Below, piece after piece: positions 14,700-20,810 of a stretch of DNA of 20,810 bases. This stretch comes from Chara braunii (Eukaryota; Streptophyta; Charophyceae; Charales; Characeae). The DNA lies in contig BFEA01000003.1 of assembly GCA_003427395.1 (NCBI GenBank), forward strand, positions 4,647,411-4,668,220, in the 5' to 3' direction. The first letter of the stretch is position 1; each line of letters starts with the position of its first letter. The notes under the pieces were generated by a model. That model saw only the letters and a program-made list of their open reading frames with translations, was not told the origin of the DNA and did not search any database. The position numbers and the translations under genes were made by a program.

Positions 14700-15845
14700 A
14701 TGGAGTTGGAAGGGACAGCGCAGCTCCAACGCAGACTCAACACGCACGTTCTACTCCAAACTGTGCAAATGAAGAATGAGTCTGAAAACAGACTGCAACT
14801 GGGGTATACCCCCAACGGACTGACTGGACTGGACTGGACTGGTACCGACAGTGGTACTGGGCAGGAGTGGACTGGAGTGAATAAGCACATAGTCTGTAGG
14901 GTCAGGCCACGGCCTGGTCCTACACGCCGAACAGGCAAAATAGCCAGATAGCCTTGGCTCTAGGCCAAGGCAGCTAGATGCGTGCTGCAGGATCCTCAGA
15001 TCTGTAGTGGATCGCGAGAAGCTATAAACACGCTTCCGCAAAAGCAGCGAAACTCTACAACAATAAAGTTGAGAAATCTAGGATGCGGAGCAAGCTCCAT
15101 GCGTAGTCCATGCGATGAAGTCTAAGCTACATAATGTCATAGCAAAAACAAATGTCTCATTTACACATCGCAGGAAATGAAATGTAGCAGCATACAACTC
15201 TAAAGTCCTAGAGGCAATTGACTCACTGCTGAAAGGAAAATATAGCAATATGTCACAAGATAATGTCGTGTCGCGGAACCACTAAAAGTGGGATGGTCTT
15301 AGAGGGGGCGAATGCAACATAAGAATTAAAACTACGAAGGGCAGTCACACATGAAGATGAGATGGGTCATCAGGCTTATGGCAAGGGAGTGGTAGCGAAA
15401 CAAAACCAATGACCCTAACAGATAGACCATCAAGGTGGGTAATGTTCGACAAAAGAGTACTAATACCATCCGGGGTCGACCATGAAAGGGGAATATGGGA
15501 TAGAGTGGAGATATGCCTAACTGAAGACATGCAATGGTTGACACTAGGTTGATGAGGGTAGTGGGTGAGGGAAACATGCACACAACTCACCGACTAGGGA
15601 GGAAGCCAGATCTAGAAGCAGGGAAGCCAAGATAGCGCTACCATCCCAATGCCTATGCGACGTAGGGAGAGCCCAACTCATGGAGAACTAGCTAAGTCAG
15701 AACCACCATGCGACACATACAAAGGAATGCATAAGGTAGGGTTGTGGCGTGAGCTAAGCTAATCACGGAAAGTACTTGAAGTCGTCGAGGTGACGTCGTT
15801 GAAGTAGGAGTCGAGTGGATGTCCAAGTAGAGTCGTAAAACAACA
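14700..15845 (-). other. E2 3' non-coding and LTR-like region
   Basis: It matches E1 10400-11600 in reverse. It contains GGACTGGACTGGACTGG pentanucleotide repeats (14826-14842), GGGGTATACCCC (14811-14822) and an 8-bp stem hairpin GCCTTGGC/GCCAAGGC at about 14950-14971. AGCTTGCTCCGCAT-type sequence is at about 15085. LTR limits are not resolved. Short frames near 15332-15590 have no support. Confidence 0.65.
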
Positions 15846-16325
15846 GAAAAATTTTCCAATAATCATTCTGTATTAAAATTACATTCTAAATTTCAAATTG
15901 TCATTCCATCTTAAAAAATATCATTCCAATTTTAAAATTTTCCTTCTTATTTGAAAACTTTCCTTCCAAGAATGGGGTATCCCTTCTTATTTGAACAGCA
16001 TGCTAGAGTGGAATGAAAGTCTGAACGAGTTCATGAAATATTTTAATTTGATTGTCATTCTAAGTAAAGATTTTCAGTCATAAATAGGTTAATCCAATTT
16101 AAATTAGAAGATATTCGTTGTAGTAGAATGAAAGTTTAATTAAAACATTTCATAAACTCGTCCAGACTTTCATTCCATCTTGAACAAATAGATGTAGTTG
16201 GAAGGGAAAACTCATATTTAGACGGTAACTTATCAAATAAGACTCGAAATTTTAGAATTGGACGAACATTGGAATGATAATTTCTAAATATGAAGGATTT
16301 TTTTTTTTAGAATGTTTTTTCAACT
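15846..16325. mobile_element. AT-rich inverted-repeat element nested in E2
   Basis: Arms 16009-16048 and 16138-16177 are complementary at 37 of 40 positions. Outer segments are also loosely inverted (TCATTCCA, ATTCTAAA and AATTTC motifs on both sides). The composition is far more AT-rich than the flanking retroelement, and E1 has nothing equivalent between pol and the 3' region. A MITE of about 480 bp is inferred; exact ends and target duplication were not found. Confidence 0.6.
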
Positions 16326-17030
16326 TTCATTTCTCGTGAGAATTTCTATGTTGAACGCTAATATCCTTAAGAAATTGATGATGAACTACATGATAGTGTG
16401 AGTCAGTGGTAGGAGATATGTAAGTGATGAGAGAGTCAGTCGTCGAGACACCAAGTGCGTCAACGAGTGCACTCTGGACACGCAAAGGCGTCCGTCTGTT
16501 GCTGAAAAACGACCTAAAAGATAGCGGGATCATCATTAGCAATCTCCTCCGCTGGAGGAGGAGAAAGAGGGTCAGTCGGATAAGGAAAAACAAATGTCTC
16601 AGCACGACGAGCACAATTATATGCATGCACCAACATCCGGACGTGCTCAAAGTGCTCGAGGATCTCCCAAGTAGTTCCTCTTCAGGATAGTCCTTCCAAC
16701 ACACAAGGTACTCGATGAGTGGAGGGGTATCGTCGGTCAGTCAGCTAGATACGATGTCTGAAAGGACGAACTCGTCATGACCGTCCACCATGATAGGTGA
16801 AAAACACTCATAAGGACGTCCGACGAAGGGACGGTTTGCGATAAGGACGCAGTAAGGAGAAGTGATATACATCATGTACGCAAACCTCTCGAAGGTAATC
16901 AGATAGCTTCACACGAAAGTTGACCGGACTAGCGACTGTATTAGAAGGGACGACCTGAAGCATACGACATGAACGGAAGAAGCGACACCTGAACTTGTGA
17001 AGCATATACATTTCGAGCTGAAAGTAGCGT
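16326..17030 (-). pseudogene. E2 pol C-terminus: GPY/F and chromodomain, frameshifted
   Basis: The GPY/F module reads FRCRFFRSCRMLQ..CVHDVYHFSLLRPY (17011-16808), with GPC altered to RSC. The chromodomain survives as CWKDYPEEE, after which the frame shifts; the +1/-1 neighbour continues as WEILEHFEHVRMLVHAY. The end is close to E1, and CAG codons stand where E1 has TAG at 9491 and 10109. It cannot make a functional tail. Confidence 0.8.
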
Positions 17031-18004
17031 GCGTCGACGAGTATATCATGATCCGTTCTCTCGTGCGGCTATGCGAGTCTGGGAGTCGGCTAGACTCTCG
17101 TGTGCACGCATCATAATCGCCGCTATGTGTGGGCATCCAAGTTTCAAGCGCATGGCAATTGTTTGGGCGCAACCGCAACGGTTGTAGGAAATTTGCGGGT
17201 ACACGAGGGTGGTAGCCGAGATCGCAATAGAATAGCGACATCCCCATGGTTGACGAAAAAACGTGGTTGTACACAATCTCCCCGTGGGCTAAGTGTAAGT
17301 CTTACTGTTGCTCATCCTTAGTGAACTTTCGGAGGATATTACGAAGAGTTTTATTAGTAGCCTTAGTCTGACCACCCGTCCGAGGGTGGTAAAACCACGA
17401 GAAGTGAGCGGGGTTCCATATACCTCGCGTAGGCATTGTCAGAATGTGTTGGTAAAGCATGGGTCACGGTTGAAGATGATGCTATGAGGTAAGCCGTGAT
17501 CTCTCACGACTTAGTCGACAATGATGTCGGCGACCTCACGAACGCTAATGCGTTAGCAGCACGAGACAAAACGCGCACGCTTTGAGAAGCGATTGACGAC
17601 GACTAAGATAGCATCATGATCGCGCTCAGTAGGAGGGCAAAATAGACAAAAAAATTCATTGAGATAGACTGCCAACGACCCTCAGGTATGGGTAAAGGCT
17701 GAAGTAACCCATACGAAAGGTGGTTCGCACTATTCACCTCTTGGAAGGTAGGACACTCTTGGACGTAGTCCTTGTCGAAGTCTTTGGACTTCAACCAGAC
17801 ATATAGGCAGCAAATTCGGGTCAACGTATTGTGAAAGCCCATATGATCGTTAGCTGCCTGATTATGAAACTTTGCTACGACCTGGATGTGGAATTGTCTA
17901 GTGGAGAGAACACATAAACGTGGTTCGAGCTGATTAGATTTACCACGCCAGTACACAAAAAACGTTTTTACCAGGGGAGTAGTATGAAAGAACGGTCTTT
18001 CCAC
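17031..18004 (-). pseudogene. E2 integrase, catalytic triad lost
   Basis: The zinc-binding domain keeps H-x6-H (18004-based residues 47 and 54) and the first cysteine, but the second is Phe (C-P-T-F, 17746-17744). The first core Asp is Asn (SMNF, 17656-17654), the second is Asn in the N-R-D-P motif, and the Glu is Lys (GQTK, 17364-17362). Each change is G to A on the coding strand. TAA at 17513-17511 and TGA at 17441-17439 occupy the same codons as the first two stops of E1. One-base deletions lie between the first Asp and the TAA and between the TGA and the Lys codon. Confidence 0.85.
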
Positions 18005-18091
18005 ATCAGTATTGCGTGATGGCGTGGTATTGAGTGCGATATGTATCTGTCACCGACTGATCAACGGTGGTGACCGATATGAGAGCAAGAT

Positions 18092-18806
18092 TCATGAGTT
18101 CCTGATTGTGGTCAGGACATCACGACAATGGATCAACAACGCGGGTGGTTCCGCCCTTGATAGGCTGATTGGTGAAACGAAACTGAAATAAATCACGCCA
18201 CTAACGTGCCTGTCGAGGGGAAAGCTTGGGCTTCGTGCCCAAAGCCTTGACAACTGAGTTGTTCGTGCACATCGTGAAGGGCGCCCCGTGCAGATAATGA
18301 CACTAGTGTCGGGTAGCATAAGCTATTGCGAGAACCTCACATTCATCAACAGTGTAGTTTATCTTGGCAGGCAGTAGCTGACGAGAGTAGAAGGCCATTG
18401 GAGAATCCCCAACACGAGCCTCGATAGTCCCATCCTCCGCGATGGTCAGGGGGTAAGTGGCGGGATGATTGTTAGTGGAGAGATGTGGTGGAAGGATAGG
18501 CATCATTTGAGACACAGTGTCAGCCAGAGAGGGGGGGAAGTAGGGAACATCACAAGAAGGGGGATCAAGAGGAGTGAGAAACATCTGACAAAATACAACT
18601 CCTTTTGCAAAATTTGACGCGTCGGTGGTGACTATGAATGAACGATCAAAATCGGGGAGGTGAAGAACTGACGCACAAATCACCGCCTCCTTAAGGACGT
18701 GAAAAACATCCTCAAAGAGGGATGTCCATAACCATGGCGGGTTTTTCCGGAGAAGGGTGGACGTAAGGACGTAGGAATACGTAGTGTATCCTCGGATGAA
18801 ATTACT
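18092..18806 (-). pseudogene. E2 end of reverse transcriptase and RNase H
   Basis: From 18806 the frame reads NFIRGYTT..LLRKNPPWLWT..FEDVFHVLKEAV, the thumb/connection end of a Ty3-type reverse transcriptase. RNase H follows: FIVTTDASNFAKGVV (catalytic Asp kept) and FYSRQLLPAKINYTVDECEVLAIA (catalytic Glu kept), to about 18303. The remainder (H-G-A-P-F-T, R-Q-A-R-W type motifs) is split across frames down to 18092. The polymerase palm with its Y-x-D-D box is not present anywhere upstream. Confidence 0.8.
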
Positions 18807-19650
18807 TTAGTACTTTTGAATCAGGTCATGAACGACAGGTTTTAAGTCGGCTATGAACCGTGAGAGTTCCTCGACATCTACATCAGCACGACTCGTATGT
18901 GTGGACTCACTAGTGGACGGTGGAAGAACCTGGGATGTCAAAGGGGTATACGCAGGCTGAGGGGTGGATGTAGAGATGGGAACCACGAAAATGGAGGAAG
19001 GGTCAGGAGGATCGGGCTTCAAGGAAATGAGCTCAACGTCTGTATAAAAGGGATCCGAGTCATCTGAAAAAGATTGAACAGGTTCACCGAGTAGAAGGTG
19101 ACGTCCTTCTGATGCAGGAAGTGAGCGAACTGATAAGGGGTGGTGAAGGCAATGTCCAAGTGATACACGGAAGGACGAGGGTCCTGTAGACATTTGTCGA
19201 GATGGGTGTCGCCCTTGGTGCCAATGAAGGGGGCCTCGATAGGTCTGACCACACTTCGTTTTAAGAACGAGTGTTTCGGTCACATATTCGGCCTTTGTGC
19301 CACGTAACTTGTGACACCAAGGAATGTTGATGATAAAGTCATACCCAGTCTCCAACACGTAAAAGTATGTGGAGGAATGGTATGGTCGAGGCGCTCGGGT
19401 ACTATTAGATGGCTAGAGAGTGAGGGAAAAGTGGAGGTCGAGGATCGTCTGATCGAAGAAGCGCTTCATCTTGTAAGCTTTGAGGGTAACGGAGATAGGA
19501 GAGCGAGACCCGGAGGTAGCTAGATGGGCTTCCTCAACCACGAGAGGGTGAACGAAACCCTCGTACGAGCCGGAGATCATAAAGCCATGACACCCCCATA
19601 GATGTCCCAAGGCGAATAAGAATAATGGGGAGGATGCGATCAAAGTCGGA
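18807..19650 (-). pseudogene. E2 protease and linker to the reverse transcriptase start
   Basis: A protease-like segment (19640-19290) has S-G-x-x-x-x-F-V-H-P-L where the D-S-G active site is expected; the Asp codon reads Ile, so it is inactive. YDFIINIPWCHKL matches the I-L-G-x-x-W-L region of retropepsins. TAG interrupts at 19415-19413. A Pro/Ser/Thr-rich linker follows to EELSRFIADLKPVVHDLIQKY, which resembles the first residues of a reverse transcriptase, then TAA at 18809-18807. The next codons are already the end of the polymerase. Confidence 0.7.
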
Positions 19651-20640
19651 GAGCAGGATGAGAAGACAATATAGGATGTTTACTACGTGTCTCATGAATC
19701 GCTCCTGACGAGTTTGGAGAATGGTCAAATTCATGAGATATAACAGAAAGCCATCGCAAGTTGCCATTTGAGCGTGGCATCGAGTTATGCGAATGACACG
19801 ACGCGTCGGAAGTCTTGGAGGGGAAGGACTGGATGCAGTTTTTTGCTGTGGGGCAGACGGTACCTCAATAGATGGTGGGGCAGAGAGAACTGCGTTTGTC
19901 GTGACCCAAGGATCCTCTGGTGTGGTAGCGAAAGGGGCAAACCACGACTCGATGGTCGGGAAGCCGACCTCGAGCGAGACCCCAAGAGTACACTGCATTG
20001 TGGTTAGCTGGATAGGATTGGTCAGGCGGGGTCGGGGGGAACTTAGGTCGGCAAAGATGAGAATGTGGGCATAGTGCCAATCGAGGGCGGCATAGTATGG
20101 ACATTGTGAGGAGGTGTGTCCATCCTGGCAGCACCAAAGGCAACCGCAACGGGCCTCGAGGGAGGCACGCTCCTCAGAGGATAGGGCTCAGTGAGGAGGG
20201 ACGAAACCTTGTGGGAGGTCTACCTTAGCATCAACAAATGTGTGGGGGCCAGCCTGTGCAAGCCGACTGCGAGCACGACCCATACCGAACATCGCCATCT
20301 GCAAGTGGTCGGCGATTGGGATAGTCTCGTCATCCACGTGGTATTGGATGACATCCGAAAGCTCGAAGTCTTTGAGGTTGTTCCCAAGGGGAAGGTCGAC
20401 CTCTGCCGTAGAGTTGTCGCCGTACTCGACGGAATCGTGGCATTGAGAGAATAACTCTCCAGGTTTAGATGAGCAGCAAAAGTGGTCGGAGAAAGAGGAA
20501 CGACCTCAAGTGTTGCCGCGTGACTGGGTGGTGGCGGTGGGGCACGAAGAGGACGGGGTGTCAGAGAAACGACTCTGCATTCTCTGGTACTATCGAGCAG
20601 ATGTGGACGGGAAGGTTTGTCTCCAGAGCTCTATGCAGTA
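19534..20640 (-). pseudogene. E2 gag fragment with CCHC zinc knuckle
   Basis: A frame from about 20460 encodes an acidic capsid-end segment (VIQYHVDDETIPIADHLQ, FVDAKVDLPQGFVPPH), meets TGA at 20190-20188 and continues in the same frame to CLWCCQDGHTSSQC at 20142-20101. That is C-x2-C-x4-H-x4-C, the nucleocapsid RNA-binding knuckle. The frame stays open to 19534, but below about 19800 the sequence no longer looks like gag. Upstream pieces to about 20640 (CIELWRQTFPS..) contain stops. The N-terminal part of gag is missing from the window. Confidence 0.75.
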
Positions 20641-20649
20641 ATCAGCGTT

Positions 20650-20810
20650 GTCGAGCGGGGATCCCCGGGGGCAAAGCCGGTGTTAGGCTGCGGACCCCGG
20701 ACCCCCGCCGCGGGGGTCATCCAACCCCGCCACCGCCGGACGACCCCCGCCGCCGCCCAGCCCCGGGTACCCCGCCGCCCAACCCCGCAGCCCCACCCCG
20801 CAGCCCCGCC
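20650..20810. repeat. very GC-rich degenerate repeat at window end
   Basis: The base composition changes abruptly to mostly C and G, with repeated CCCCGCC, CCCCGCAGCC and CCCCGGG units. The minus strand has many GGGG runs in close succession. It truncates or abuts E2 gag. It may be a GC-rich satellite, another element's edge or an assembly artefact; coding use is not supported. Confidence 0.75.

Larger units (their letters stand above)
14700..20640 (-). mobile_element. retrotransposon copy E2 (Ty3/gypsy chromovirus), internally deleted
   Basis: In minus-strand order: gag with a CCHC knuckle, protease, a Pro/Ser/Thr-rich linker, the start of reverse transcriptase joined to its end, RNase H, integrase, GPY/F, chromodomain, then a 3' non-coding region shared with E1. 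E1 and E2 lie tail-to-tail about 3 kb apart. E2 has many frameshifts and stops and carries an AT-rich insertion at 15846-16325. No 5' LTR is seen; the 5' side stops at the GC-rich repeat near 20650. Confidence 0.85.

Noticed and set aside
1-20810. CRISPR array or prokaryotic operon
   Set aside because: No regularly spaced identical repeats with unique spacers and no operon-like gene packing; the repeats are MITEs, microsatellites and retroelements.

Overview
This is a eukaryotic, gene-poor and transposon-rich window. I see no bacterial operon structure, no complete host gene, no rRNA gene and no CRISPR array. The clearest coding remnants are two decayed copies of one Ty3/gypsy LTR retrotransposon of the chromovirus type, meaning an integrase followed by a chromodomain. 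Long A/T runs, (GT)n, (GA)n and (TAA)n microsatellites and many small inverted-repeat elements fill the rest. The lineage cannot be fixed from sequence alone. A plant or streptophyte-alga genome is my best guess, from chromoviruses, MITE abundance and C-to-T decay including CAG to TAG, but a fungus or another alga is not excluded.

Region 1-6900 is a nest of short elements. Three foldback copies (family A, about 111-115 bp, 47-bp arms) lie at 710-820, 3690-3782 and 3920-4034. Four copies of a 99-106 bp element (family B) lie at 1321, 3448, 3788 and 6680. Three copies of a 168-169 bp element (family C) lie at 1740, 2207 and 2731. B and C share the same ends (GGGGC..AGGTCCCACT.GC) and so look like one mobilisation group. 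The region also holds very short poly(A) insertions flanked by 10-15 bp direct repeats, which look like minimal products of retroposition. One more of these lies at 13184-13250.

Region 6900-8800 is GC-richer, unassigned sequence, then a broken gag-like fragment (7916-8275), then an AT-rich stretch with one unrecognised minus-strand ORF.

Region 8801-11640 (+ strand) is retroelement copy E1. It is 5' truncated inside the integrase zinc-binding domain and continues in one reading frame through integrase core, GPY/F module and chromodomain, with four in-frame stops. It ends in a non-coding 3'/LTR-like region.

Region 11640-14700 holds a second copy of a 250-bp dispersed repeat (5941-6235 and 12437-12690), a tRNA-like T-arm beside an (AC)n run, and a 402-bp TIR element at 13700-14101. 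That element has a 6-bp target duplication and an unoccupied paralogous site just upstream.

Region 14700-20640 (- strand) is copy E2 of the same retrotransposon, tail-to-tail with E1. It keeps gag with a CCHC knuckle, protease, RNase H, integrase, chromodomain and 3' region. The reverse transcriptase core has been removed in frame, all three integrase catalytic positions are changed, and an AT-rich inverted-repeat element sits downstream of pol. The last 160 bases (20650-20810) switch abruptly to a very GC-rich, G-quadruplex-prone repeat.

Nothing here works as a host pathway. The biology is transposon layering: retroelements, MITE-like hairpins and poly(A) micro-insertions on top of each other, often with paralogous empty sites in the same window.
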